64,000 nt of DNA, taken from contig NZ_CAACUY010000002.1 of assembly GCF_900659615.1 (NCBI RefSeq), positions 1-64,000 of the forward strand, read 5' to 3'. Source of the stretch: Actinomadura fibrosa. Lineage in GTDB: Bacteria; Actinomycetota; Actinomycetes; Streptosporangiales; Streptosporangiaceae. The position numbers and the translations under genes were made by a program. The notes beneath the pieces were generated by a model. It was not told where the DNA came from and did no database searches. It was given only the letters and a program-made list of their open reading frames with translations. The first letter of the stretch is position 1. The number at the start of each line of letters is the position of its first letter. Positions 27,474 to 35,467 of the stretch are shown piece by piece.

Positions 27474-28802
27474 TCAGCGGACGGCGCCCGTCACCATCCA
27501 CCGGTCGCCACGCGCGCGAAGGCCCAGCGTGAGCATCCGCGTCGCCATCCACAGCCCGATGGCGACCCAGAGGCCGACCAGTCCGGCGTCCGCCCGATAA
27601 AGGATGAGGGCCGCAGGCAGGAACACCACCGTCGCGAGCACAGTGGTTACCGCCAGGTAGGCCCCGTCCCCCGCACCGATCAGGATCCCGTCCAGGACGA
27701 ACACCACACCCGCGACGGGCTGGAGCACCGCGACGAGCAAAAGCGAGGCCAGCAGCAGGTGCCGGACGTCACCGTCCGACGTGAACAGCGACGGCAGCCA
27801 CGGCCGCACCGCGAGGATCGCCAGCCCGAAGGCCACACCGCACGCCACGCCCCATCCCACCATTCGCCGGGTCACCGCCCTGGTGCCCGCGATATCGGAC
27901 GCACCCAGATACCGTCCGGTAATGGCCTGACCCGCGATGGCGATCGCGTCCAGCGCGAACGCCAGCAGCGTCCACACCTGGAAGCCCACCTGGTACGCGG
28001 CGATCTCGGCATCGCCCATCCGCGCCGCGATCGACGTCCCCACGATGAGGACGATCCGCAGCGCCGCCGTACGGAGCAGCAGCCCGAATCCCGCCGTCGC
28101 GGACGTCCGCAACCCCGCCGCGTCGGGCCGCACCAGCGCCCCGTGCCGCCGCGCCGCGCGCAGCACCACGACCACGTAGACGGCCGCGCTGCCCGTCTGG
28201 GCGAGTACGGTGCCCCACGCCGAACCGGCGATGCCCCACCCGAGGACGAGCACGAACACCGCGTTCAGCAGCAGGTTCACCGAGAACCCGCCGATGGAGA
28301 CGACCAGGGGCGTCCGGGTGTCCTGCAATCCCCGCAGCACTCCCGTGCCCGCCAGGACGATCAGCATCGACGGGATGCCGAAGAGACTCACGCGCAGGTA
28401 CGTCTCGGCGAACGGCGTCACGGCCGGGGACGCCCCGAACGCGTCCACGATCGGCGGGATCAGCGGCCATCCGGCCGCGATCAGCACGATCCCGATCGCG
28501 AGCGCGAGCCACATGCCGTCGATGCCCTGCCTGACCGCCGCCCGGAGATCCCCGGCGCCGACCTGCCGCGCCACGCCCGCCGTCGTCCCGTACGCCAGGA
28601 ACACGCAGAGGTAGACCAGCGTGTTCAGCGCCTGCGCCGCCACCCCCAGCCCGCCGAGCTGCGAGGTGCCGAGATGGCCGACGATGGCGCTGTCGGACAG
28701 CAGGAACAGCGGCTCGGCGACGAGCGCGCCGAACGCCGGCACGGCGAGCCGGAGGATCTCGCGATCGTGCGCGTTCGGACGCCGCCGGGACAAGTCGATC
28801 AT
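27474..28802 (-). CDS. MATE-family efflux transporter (DinF-like)
   Basis: The 442-residue protein has about 12 membrane helices. The MATE hallmarks LAVPAFGALVAEPLFLLSDSAIVGHLGT (residues 17-44) and LYLRVSLFGIPSMLIV-like segment near residue 130 (YLRVSLFGIPSMLIVLAGTGVLRGLQDTRTP) are clear. MATE proteins export cationic drugs or metabolites using Na+ or H+ gradients. It converges with tetR (12 bases between stops). The start ATG has only a weak AGGA upstream. Its 5' side is the DnaA-box region of dnaB. Confidence 0.88.
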   Translation of the reverse strand: MIDLSRRRPNAHDREILRLAVPAFGALVAEPLFLLSDSAIVGHLGTSQLGGLGVAAQALNTLVYLCVFLAYGTTAGVARQVGAGDLRAAVRQGIDGMWLALAIGIVLIAAGWPLIPPIVDAFGASPAVTPFAETYLRVSLFGIPSMLIVLAGTGVLRGLQDTRTPLVVSIGGFSVNLLLNAVFVLVLGWGIAGSAWGTVLAQTGSAAVYVVVVLRAARRHGALVRPDAAGLRTSATAGFGLLLRTAALRIVLIVGTSIAARMGDAEIAAYQVGFQVWTLLAFALDAIAIAGQAITGRYLGASDIAGTRAVTRRMVGWGVACGVAFGLAILAVRPWLPSLFTSDGDVRHLLLASLLLVAVLQPVAGVVFVLDGILIGAGDGAYLAVTTVLATVVFLPAALILYRADAGLVGLWVAIGLWMATRMLTLGLRARGDRWMVTGAVR

Positions 28803-29143
28803 GACCGGAACATCCTACCAGCCTGTAACCATCAAAAAATTTTCTCCCCTTACGGAGATCGACAAGCCCGACTTTCTTTCCCGCACAGCCGGTGGACGAA
28901 GTCGTCCCAGGTCAACACAGTCGACACCGGCCCCCTTCCCGCGTTGTCCCCAGAGTTGTCCACAGGTCGTGCACAACCGCCACGGCGTGTTTGCACAGAG
29001 CATCCACACCCTTGTCCACAGCTGACTTTGCCCGCGACCGCGCGGCATCGGGAGAATGTCGGACGCCTCAGGTAAACGTGGGATGGACGGTCGGCGCTGA
29101 GGCGACGGGGACGCCGGCGACCGGAGATGAAGGGGGTGCGGCG
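28803..29143. other. dnaB upstream region with DnaA boxes and an AT-rich tract
   Basis: The 341-base gap between the divergent MATE and dnaB genes has no coding content. It holds an AT-rich run near 28826-28842 (CATCAAAAAATTTTCTC), exceptional in this window, then a cluster of DnaA boxes (28944-29020, separate entry), then about 120 bases up to the dnaB GTG. The combination resembles parts of an origin, but there is no dnaA or dnaN here. Confidence 0.6.
28944..29020. promoter_or_regulatory. DnaA-box cluster upstream of dnaB
   Basis: Two exact matches to the actinobacterial DnaA box TTGTCCACA occur at 28956-28964 and 29012-29020. A one-mismatch TTGTCCCCA lies at 28944-28952 and a two-mismatch TTGTGCACG is on the minus strand at 28968-28976. 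Four boxes in 77 bases are unlikely by chance. DnaA could regulate dnaB or be titrated here. Confidence 0.7.
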
Positions 29144-31765
29144 GTGAGCGTGACGGAGCTCGGAGCGCACGAGCAGGAGTTCGAACGCACGCCTCCGCAC
29201 GACATCACCGCCGAACAGGGCGTCCTCGGCGGCATGCTGCTCTCCCAGGACGCCATCGCCGAGGTCGTCGAGGTCCTCCGCACGCAGGACTTCTACCGTC
29301 CCGCGCACCAGATCATCTACGACACGATCCTCGACCTCTACGGCCGCGGCGACCCCGCCGACGCCGTCACCATCGCGGGCGAGCTCACCAAGAACGGCGA
29401 GATCGGCCGCATCGGCGGCGCCCCCTACCTGCACACCCTGATCTCCTCGGTGCCCACGGCCGCCAACGCGGGCTACTACGCCAAGATCGTCCACGAGCGC
29501 TCGGTGCTCCGCAAGCTCGTCGAGACCGGCACGCGCATCGTCCAGATGGGCTACGCCGCCGACGGCGCCGACGCCGACGAGGTCCTCGACCGAGCCCAGG
29601 CCGAGGTCTTCGCGATCGCCGAGAAGCGCGCCGGCGAGGACTACGTCCCGCTGAGCGAGATCATGCCCGGCGCCCTGGACGAGATCGAGGCGATCGGCAG
29701 CCGCGGCGGCCAGATGGTCGGCTGCCCCACCGGTTTCGCCGACCTCGACGCCCTCACCAACGGCCTGCACCCCGGCCAGATGGTAGTCGTCGCTGCAAGA
29801 CCTGCCATGGGCAAGGCCCTAGAGCTGAGTGTCCCACTTCCTACGCCTTCGGGATGGACGACAATGGGCGAAGTGTCCGTTGGCGACTACCTGATCGGAG
29901 CCGACGGGAAGCCGACCCGGGTCGTCGCCGCGACCGAGGTCATGCACGGGCGTCCCTGCTACGAGATCGAGTTCTCGGACGGCGAGGTGATCGTCGCCGA
30001 CGCGCAGCACCAGTGGCGCACGACCACCCGTGCCTCCCGCCGGCAGCGCACCGAGAACAAGCGCGCGTACTACTGGTCCGACGAGGCGATCAACCGCGTC
30101 CGCTGGGCGACGGCCGACGCCAACGACCGACCCCGTCGCCTCATCACGCACGGCGAGGCCATGGCCGCGGTCGGATCAGAGTTCAAGGACGCCCTCTATG
30201 CGGTGACGCGCCAGCTCGGTCACCGAGGTGAGGCCGACACGAGCCTGTCGAGGCGTCAGCCGCGCTACGAGAGTACGAGCCTGCACCGAGAGCTCCTTCA
30301 GCGCGCCGTGCGTCCGAAGAACGCCGCGACCACGGCGCAGCACCGTCCCGTCAAGACGACGGAGGAGATCGCCGCGACCCTGCGGTGCGTTGGCGACGAC
30401 CGTCCCAACCACGCCGTCGCGGTCGCCGCGCCCTTCCAGCTCCCGCCCGCGGACCTGCCCATCGCCCCGTACGTCCTCGGCGCCTGGCTCGGTGACGGTT
30501 GCAGTTGGCACGGTTCCATCACCTGTTTCGACGAAGAGATCCTCGACGAGATCGAAGCGGCTGGGCAGCCTGTGAAGCGGCGAATGACTCCCGGTCAGTT
30601 CGGCCTTCCGGGGCTCACCGGGGTGATCAAGGGATTGGGGCTGTACCGGAACAAGCACATCCCGCCTGCCTACCTCCGGGCCTCCGAGGAGCAGCGGCGG
30701 GCGCTGCTGGCCGGGATGCTCGACACCGACGGCTACGTGTCCGAGATCGGGCAGGTCCAGCTCGCGTTCGCCAACAAGCGGCTGGCGGAGGACGCCCGAG
30801 AGCTCATCCTCAGCCTGGGCTATCGCGTCACGATGACCACCAAGCCGGTGAAGGGCCGGTCGCCGGAGACATCGACCTTCTATCGGATGAACTTCACGCC
30901 GACCGAGCCGGTGTTCCGGTTGCCGCGCAAGGCCGCGCGGCAACGGATGAACGTCCACCCGAAGGCGCGGGTGCGCTACATCGTGGACGTCCGCCGCGTC
31001 GAGAGCGTGCCGGTGCGATGCGTCCAGGTGGACAACGCCGACCACATGTACCTGGCCGGGCGGTCCTGCATCCCGACGCACAACTCGACACTCGCCCTCG
31101 ACTTCGCGCGCGCCGCGTCCATCAAGCACGGGCTGACGTCGGCGTTCTTCAGCCTGGAGATGGGGCGCAACGAGATCACGATGCGCCTGCTGTCCGCCGA
31201 GGCGCGGGTGGCGCTGCACGCCATGCGCTCCGGCACCATGCAGGACGAGGACTGGACGCGCCTGGCCCGGCGGATGAGCGAGGTCGCCGAGGCCCCGCTG
31301 TTCATCGACGACTCGCCGAACATGTCGATGATGGAGATCCGCGCGAAGTGCCGCCGACTCAAGCAGCAGCACGATCTGCGGCTGGTCATCATCGACTACC
31401 TCCAGCTGATGACCTCGGGCAAGCGGGTGGAGAGCCGCCAGGTCGAGGTCTCGGAGTTCTCCCGTTCGCTGAAGCTGCTCGCAAAGGAGCTGGGCGTCCC
31501 GGTCATCGCGCTGTCGCAGCTGAACCGTGGCCCCGAGCAGCGGACGGACAAAAAGCCCATGGTGTCCGACCTTCGCGAATCGGGCAGCATCGAGCAGGAT
31601 GCCGACATGGTCATCTTGCTGCATCGCGAGGACGCCTACGAGAAGGAGTCACCGCGGGCGGGCGAGGCCGACCTGATCGTGGCCAAGCACCGCAACGGCC
31701 CCACCGCCACCGTCACGGTCGCCTTCCAGGGCCACTACAGCCGCTTCGTCGACATGGCTCAATAG
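29144..31765 (+). CDS. dnaB: Replicative DNA helicase DnaB, interrupted by an intein
   Basis: DnaB is the hexameric fork helicase. The 873-residue precursor consists of an N-extein (1-224), an intein (225-647) and a C-extein (648-873), giving a 450-residue helicase of normal size after splicing. The N-terminal domain reads PHDITAEQGVLGGMLLSQDA; Walker A is split as ARPAMGK/ST with the intein just after the lysine (K224). Walker B is LRLVIIDYLQLM, and the later motifs VPVIALSQLNRGPEQR and DLRESGSIEQDADMV are intact. The GTG at 29144 has AGGGGG before it. M. tuberculosis dnaB (Rv0058) also carries an intein. Without splicing the ATP site would be destroyed. Confidence 0.97.
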   Translation: MSVTELGAHEQEFERTPPHDITAEQGVLGGMLLSQDAIAEVVEVLRTQDFYRPAHQIIYDTILDLYGRGDPADAVTIAGELTKNGEIGRIGGAPYLHTLISSVPTAANAGYYAKIVHERSVLRKLVETGTRIVQMGYAADGADADEVLDRAQAEVFAIAEKRAGEDYVPLSEIMPGALDEIEAIGSRGGQMVGCPTGFADLDALTNGLHPGQMVVVAARPAMGKALELSVPLPTPSGWTTMGEVSVGDYLIGADGKPTRVVAATEVMHGRPCYEIEFSDGEVIVADAQHQWRTTTRASRRQRTENKRAYYWSDEAINRVRWATADANDRPRRLITHGEAMAAVGSEFKDALYAVTRQLGHRGEADTSLSRRQPRYESTSLHRELLQRAVRPKNAATTAQHRPVKTTEEIAATLRCVGDDRPNHAVAVAAPFQLPPADLPIAPYVLGAWLGDGCSWHGSITCFDEEILDEIEAAGQPVKRRMTPGQFGLPGLTGVIKGLGLYRNKHIPPAYLRASEEQRRALLAGMLDTDGYVSEIGQVQLAFANKRLAEDARELILSLGYRVTMTTKPVKGRSPETSTFYRMNFTPTEPVFRLPRKAARQRMNVHPKARVRYIVDVRRVESVPVRCVQVDNADHMYLAGRSCIPTHNSTLALDFARAASIKHGLTSAFFSLEMGRNEITMRLLSAEARVALHAMRSGTMQDEDWTRLARRMSEVAEAPLFIDDSPNMSMMEIRAKCRRLKQQHDLRLVIIDYLQLMTSGKRVESRQVEVSEFSRSLKLLAKELGVPVIALSQLNRGPEQRTDKKPMVSDLRESGSIEQDADMVILLHREDAYEKESPRAGEADLIVAKHRNGPTATVTVAFQGHYSRFVDMAQ
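29816..31084 (+). mobile_element. Class 3 intein with LAGLIDADG homing endonuclease
   Basis: The 423-residue insert starts with Ala (ALELSVPLPTPSGWTTMGEV) instead of Cys/Ser and ends THN before Ser+1 of the extein. It has the class 3 W-C-T set: Trp67 in block B (ADAQHQW, with His65), Cys402 in block F (PVRCVQVD) and Thr421 in block G (PTHN). Such inteins splice through a branch on the block F Cys. A LAGLIDADG endonuclease is present with LGAWLGDG (Asp227) and LAGMLDTDG (Asp305), both catalytic acids kept, so mobility may persist. The first codons (CTA, AGT, CCA, CTT, CCT) are unlike the host. Confidence 0.92.
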
Positions 31766-31804
31766 AGCTGCACTGGGCTACGCGAGACCCGCCCGATCGC
31801 GCCT

Positions 31805-31906
31805 TCATCGCTCGGTCGAGGCGGGGGGCGTACCCGTGCGACGGGCTCGGAGTTCGATCGCGTCCAGCAGGAGTTCGAGGGTGACCTCGAACTGGTCCTC
31901 GGCCGA
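31805..31906 (-). pseudogene. C-terminal remnant of a TetR-family regulator
   Basis: Read on the minus strand, the last 33 codons before a TGA at 31805-31807 encode SSAEDQFEVTLELLLDAIEL followed by RARRTG..STER. This closely resembles the end of TetR_C_1 regulators (compare DDRFEYGLSLLLDGMRARL at 26844-27461). Upstream the similarity stops abruptly near 31906 and no helix-turn-helix follows, so it appears to be a decayed fragment. Confidence 0.5.
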
Positions 31907-31919
31907 GGACTTCACTCGC

Positions 31920-32222
31920 ATGCGACTGCATCCGGACGTCCTCGCCGCGCGGGAGCGGGCCGCCGGAGCACTCGCCGCCGAAGCGAAGGTGGCACGTCTG
32001 CCGCTGCGCGACCTGCGGCGAGCCGCGTTCCTCTACCTCGCCGCCCTCGACGACATCACGGACGAGAGCCTGCACGAGACGATCAGCGTCGGCGGCTCCG
32101 CGCCCGTCACGCTGCGGACGGCGCTGCGCCGAGGCGGACCGCACACCCTGCCTACCCTCCTCCAGTTGCTCGCCGAACGGGTCCCGGCCTCCCGGCGCAC
32201 TTGCGCGCTGGGCCTCGATGTT
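31920..32222 (+). pseudogene. Truncated coding fragment, unknown
   Basis: From an ATG at 31920 the frame encodes MRLHPDVLAARERAAGALAA and further helical sequence (KVARLPLRDLRRAAFLYLAA, DESLHETISVGG) with normal host codon bias. Near 32222 the protein-like sequence stops making sense because the frame runs antisense through the Cdd1-like gene. I read it as the N-terminal remnant of a gene whose 3' part was lost. The family is not recognised, and no ribosome-binding site is seen. Confidence 0.4.
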
Positions 32223-32525
32223 TTACGCGTCTTCGTTGGTGGCGGTGAGCAGTCGTTTGCGTTCTGGGGTGTAGTGCCACCATGGGCGGGCGGGCCGTCC
32301 TTCGGCCTGGTCGACGGCGGACATGATGGTGTCGAGCAGGCACGGGTCCAGGGCCTCACCACAGGCGGCCGACATCCGCTCGTACAGCTCGATCGGGTCC
32401 CTGCCCGTCAGCTGTGCGCTGCGCGTGATGCCGATGCGTTCGAAGTAGCCGGCCACCGCTCGGCCGACGTTGACCAGTTCGGTGAGGTCGGATTCGGCCG
32501 GGAGCCTCCGGTCTTGCGCGTTCAT
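32223..32525 (-). CDS. Cdd1-like helix-hairpin-helix protein (pathogenicity-locus family)
   Basis: The 100-residue protein has the helix-hairpin-helix-like LTELVNVGRAVAGYFERIGI at residues 13-32, followed by LTGRDPIELYERMSAACGEALDPCLLD, the pattern of the Cdd1/pathogenicity-locus family (TfoX-C-like fold), and a Trp/Tyr-rich tail RPWWHYTPERKRL. AAGGAGG lies before the ATG at 32525. It follows the FAD oxidase by 50 bases on the same strand, so it is probably the last gene of that operon. Molecular role unknown. Confidence 0.78.
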   Translation of the reverse strand: MNAQDRRLPAESDLTELVNVGRAVAGYFERIGITRSAQLTGRDPIELYERMSAACGEALDPCLLDTIMSAVDQAEGRPARPWWHYTPERKRLLTATNEDA

Positions 32526-32575
32526 GGTGTCGCCTCCTTGAGTGGTGTCCGGCACTGCCGAGGGCGGCGTCGCCG

Positions 32576-33931
32576 TCAGGGACGCGGTCGCGCCGTCATG
32601 CCCTTTGGGGGGATGTTGAAGTTGATCCGGAAGACGTTGCCGGGGTCGTGGACGGCTTTGATCTCTGTCAGGCGGGTGTAGTCGCCGGGCCGGTAGGCGG
32701 TGCGGACGATGGCCGGGTCGGTGTCCTCGACGCCGGCGAAGTTGATATTGGTGCCACCGGTGCTCCAGGGACGCATGCCCGTCAGGAACCGATCGCGTGA
32801 CTCGCGGCTCCCCGGGGCGGCTGTCGCGCCGGTGAACAGGGAGAACGTCGCGTCCCTGCCGCCGACGCAGTTGGGGATCTCGGGTGGGTGGGCGTAGGCG
32901 CCGCCGAAGTGCCGCAGCTCGGTGATGAACGGCGGCTGCGCGTCCGGTCCGGCGTGGGCCAGGAGCGTGTCGACCGCGTCGGTGCCTAGCTCGCGGAGGA
33001 GCACGTTGCGGTCATAGGCCACGTAGGGGGCATCGGTGGGCTCGTGGTGGATGGTGCCGACCTCGGCGTAGGGCATGTCCCGCACCGTGTCCATCAGGGT
33101 GGGGCCGATGTCTCGCAGCGGCCGCACCAGTTCCGCTGCGCCTTCGGCGTCGCTGAAGGCGATCCGCACGTGCGTGACGAACCTGCCGCGCAGCGGCGCG
33201 GGTACCGCGGGCAGGTCCGGGTTCTGGGCCAGCAGCACCGAGGAGGCCATGTGCTCCGGTAGCGAACGGGTCCATTCGGCGTAGGCGTGCAGGACGTCGC
33301 CGGTGGCGTCCGCGGGGAAGTACAGGCCGCCGCCGTAGAGTCGCGACACCGGGAACAGGTCGATCTCCATGCCGACGACGACGCCGAAGTTGTCCTTGCC
33401 TCCGCGCACCGCCCAGAACAGATCGGGGTCGCTGCCAGGGCCGACCTCGCGCAGACGGCCGTCGGCGGTGACCACGCGCAGCCTCCGTACGTGGTCGGCG
33501 GCGAAGCCGAAGCGGCGGCCGAGGAGGCCGGCGCCCCCGCCGGTGGTGTACCCGACCGCGCCCACGTTGGGGCTGGAGCCGTTGAGCGGGGCCAGGCCGT
33601 GCGGGGCGGCCCGCTCCACGACCTGCCGCCACCGCGTCCCCGCCTCCACCCAGGCGGACCCGGTCCGGGGGTTCACCTGGACGCCGTCCATCCGCACGGT
33701 GTTGATCAGTACCGCGCCGTCCGCCGGCACCGAGGGGCTGTGGCCGGTGGCCATCACGCCGACCGGCCGTCCCTGCGCCACCGCCATCCGCACGGCGGCG
33801 GCCACGTCCTGCTCACCGGCCGCGGCGATCACGCATGCCGGGCGCGACTCCACGGCCCGGTTGAGCCCCGTCCGCTCGCCGTCATACTGGTGCTCACCAG
33901 GTCGGAAGATCTGGCTTGGAGATAGGTTCAC
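32576..33931 (-). CDS. FAD-linked oxidase (berberine-bridge-like)
   Basis: The protein has the PCMH-type FAD domain, with [21 protein letters not shown] near residue 30, [16 protein letters not shown] (the His is the usual covalent FAD site), and [23 protein letters not shown] near 115-137. A BBE-type C-terminus contains [17 protein letters not shown]. Members oxidise alcohols, sugars or alkaloid-like compounds with O2 as acceptor. Two GTG codons (33931 and 33949) could start it; neither has a ribosome-binding site. It lies 54-71 bases after the LLM gene and probably shares its transcript, which starts at a MarR operator. Confidence 0.83.
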   Translation of the reverse strand: MNLSPSQIFRPGEHQYDGERTGLNRAVESRPACVIAAAGEQDVAAAVRMAVAQGRPVGVMATGHSPSVPADGAVLINTVRMDGVQVNPRTGSAWVEAGTRWRQVVERAAPHGLAPLNGSSPNVGAVGYTTGGGAGLLGRRFGFAADHVRRLRVVTADGRLREVGPGSDPDLFWAVRGGKDNFGVVVGMEIDLFPVSRLYGGGLYFPADATGDVLHAYAEWTRSLPEHMASSVLLAQNPDLPAVPAPLRGRFVTHVRIAFSDAEGAAELVRPLRDIGPTLMDTVRDMPYAEVGTIHHEPTDAPYVAYDRNVLLRELGTDAVDTLLAHAGPDAQPPFITELRHFGGAYAHPPEIPNCVGGRDATFSLFTGATAAPGSRESRDRFLTGMRPWSTGGTNINFAGVEDTDPAIVRTAYRPGDYTRLTEIKAVHDPGNVFRINFNIPPKGMTARPRP

Positions 33932-34002
33932 GCAGGTCAACGTATTCACGCGGACGACTGCGGTCTTGTAGGAATCGGACCTGCCGGCGTTGGCTTCGGT
34001 GG

Positions 34003-34914
34003 TCAGGAGGTTTCTTTGGTCGTGGCTTCGCGGACGGCGGGGACGATCTCTTGGGCCCAGCGACCCAGGGCGATGTCCCGGGGCGTGTCGCCGGACGGGA
34101 AGAGAATGAAGCCGGCCGCGCCGTGGTCGAGTATCGCTCCGGTGAGCTCCTCGACCCATTGCGCGACCGAGCCGCCGATCCAGCGGCCGTCGTCGTCGCG
34201 GGTGCCGGCGAGCGGGGCGGACGTGATCCGGCCGGGGAAGTTGTAGATGGTGGCGATGTCGGCGGGGTCCCGGTCGGCGGCGGCCGCGGCCTCGTCGATG
34301 ATCGGGCGGGACGTCCGGTAGCGGGGGCTGAGCCAGTCGGCGGCGTGGCCGGGGAGCCAGCCGTCGGCGAGGCGGCCGGTGACGGCGAGGGACCGCGGGC
34401 CGACCGAGCCCGTCCAGATCGGGGGCGCCGGGACGGGGGCGGGGTCGAGGGCGGTGACCTGGAAGAACTCGCCGTCGAACGTGACCGGTTCGGAGCCGCC
34501 GGACAGGGCGCGGATCAGCGTGATGCCCTCGGCGAGGGCGCGGACGGCGGCGGCCGGGGTCAGCCGGGGCACGCCCAGCCGGGCGAGTTCGTTGAGGCGC
34601 CCGCCCGCGCCGAGTCCGAGGACGATCCGGCCTCCCGAGAGGGCGGACAGCGATGTGACGGTGCGGGCGAGCATCGGCGCGGGTCGGCTCGGCAGGCTGG
34701 TGACGTTCACGAGGCCGGAGATCGTGCTCGTCCCGCCGAGCGCCATCGCGATGGTCGCGTAGGCGTCGAGGTGGTCGGCGAGGTAGTTGTGGTCGGAGAT
34801 GCTGACGAGGTCGAGGCCCTGCTCGTCCGCCTGGACGGCGGTGCGGAGGGTCTGGGGGGCGGCGGCCACCGCGTATTCCAGGCCGATTCCGAAGAGGGGC
34901 TTGCGTGCAGACAT
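34003..34914 (-). CDS. LLM-class flavin/F420-dependent oxidoreductase
   Basis: The 303-residue luciferase-like TIM barrel begins [20 protein letters not shown], has [24 protein letters not shown] (residues 83-106, the LLM signature) and [24 protein letters not shown] near 166-185. Such enzymes use F420 or FMN. GAGGAC precedes the ATG. First gene of a probable three-gene operon (LLM, FAD oxidase, Cdd1-like), divergent from marR; the operator TTCGTGAGACGAA lies 17 bases before its start. Confidence 0.87.
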   Translation of the reverse strand: MSARKPLFGIGLEYAVAAAPQTLRTAVQADEQGLDLVSISDHNYLADHLDAYATIAMALGGTSTISGLVNVTSLPSRPAPMLARTVTSLSALSGGRIVLGLGAGGRLNELARLGVPRLTPAAAVRALAEGITLIRALSGGSEPVTFDGEFFQVTALDPAPVPAPPIWTGSVGPRSLAVTGRLADGWLPGHAADWLSPRYRTSRPIIDEAAAAADRDPADIATIYNFPGRITSAPLAGTRDDDGRWIGGSVAQWVEELTGAILDHGAAGFILFPSGDTPRDIALGRWAQEIVPAVREATTKETS

Positions 34915-34930
34915 TCGAAGTCCTCGGTAG

Positions 34931-34943
34931 TTCGTGAGACGAA
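34931..34943. promoter_or_regulatory. MarR operator, copy 1
   Basis: TTCGTGAGACGAA is a perfect 5-3-5 palindrome (TTCGT-N3-ACGAA) in the 65-base gap between the LLM gene and marR. The same motif with the flank AG occurs twice at 36578-36615. Confidence 0.75.
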
Positions 34944-34979
34944 TTGGTGGGATCGGGCCGCTGTCGTATTCTCGGGAGT

Positions 34980-35453
34980 ATGCCGAAGGCCGTGGACGGG
35001 AAGATGAGCGTGGTCACCGCGCTGGTGCGCTCCTCATTCCTGGTGGACGCCGTGTACGCGGAGGCCGCGCGGAAGCACGGGCTGACCCAGCAGCAGGGGC
35101 AGTTGCTGTGCGTGCTGATGGGTCAGCCGTACGGCATGGGCGAGCTGGGCGCGACGCTCGGCTTGGCGAAGTCGAGCCTGTCGGGGCTGGTCGACCGGAC
35201 GGTCCGCAACGGCCTGGTGCGGCGGGAGCAGGATCCGCGGGACGGGCGGGCGGCCCGTGTCGCGCTCACCCCGAAGGGCGCGCGGCTCGCGGAGGAGTTC
35301 TACACGGCGACCTGCCGGCGGATCGACGAGCTGGCGGACGTCCTCGGGGAGGAGGAGCGCGACCAGCTCGCCGACCTGCTGGGACGGGTGGTGCTGGGCA
35401 ACGAGGTCCCGGTCGTGTTCGTCGAGCCGGACGGTGGTCCCGCCGCGCGCTGA
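34980..35453 (+). CDS. MarR-family transcriptional regulator
   Basis: The 157-residue protein has the winged helix typical of Mar[21 protein letters not shown], then [45 protein letters not shown] (residues about 62-106), where the RxxDxRDxRxxxxxLT wing is complete. ATG at 34980 has GGGAG very close; an ATG at 35004 ([11 protein letters not shown]) is an alternative. It is divergent from the LLM operon, and its operator motif is shared with the oxidoreductase gene downstream, so it likely controls both and itself. Confidence 0.87.
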   Translation: MPKAVDGKMSVVTALVRSSFLVDAVYAEAARKHGLTQQQGQLLCVLMGQPYGMGELGATLGLAKSSLSGLVDRTVRNGLVRREQDPRDGRAARVALTPKGARLAEEFYTATCRRIDELADVLGEEERDQLADLLGRVVLGNEVPVVFVEPDGGPAAR

Positions 35454-35467
35454 CCCCGCGCCGCGTG

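Noticed and set aside
28944..29020. The DnaA boxes as the chromosomal origin oriC itself.
   Set aside because: oriC of actinobacteria lies between dnaA and dnaN with many more boxes; neither gene is here. Kept only as a DnaA-binding cluster.
32223..32681. Continuation of the plus-strand fragment that starts at 31920.
   Set aside because: From about 32223 it runs antisense through the Cdd1-like gene, which has a proper ribosome-binding site and domain; only the first part looks like coding sequence.
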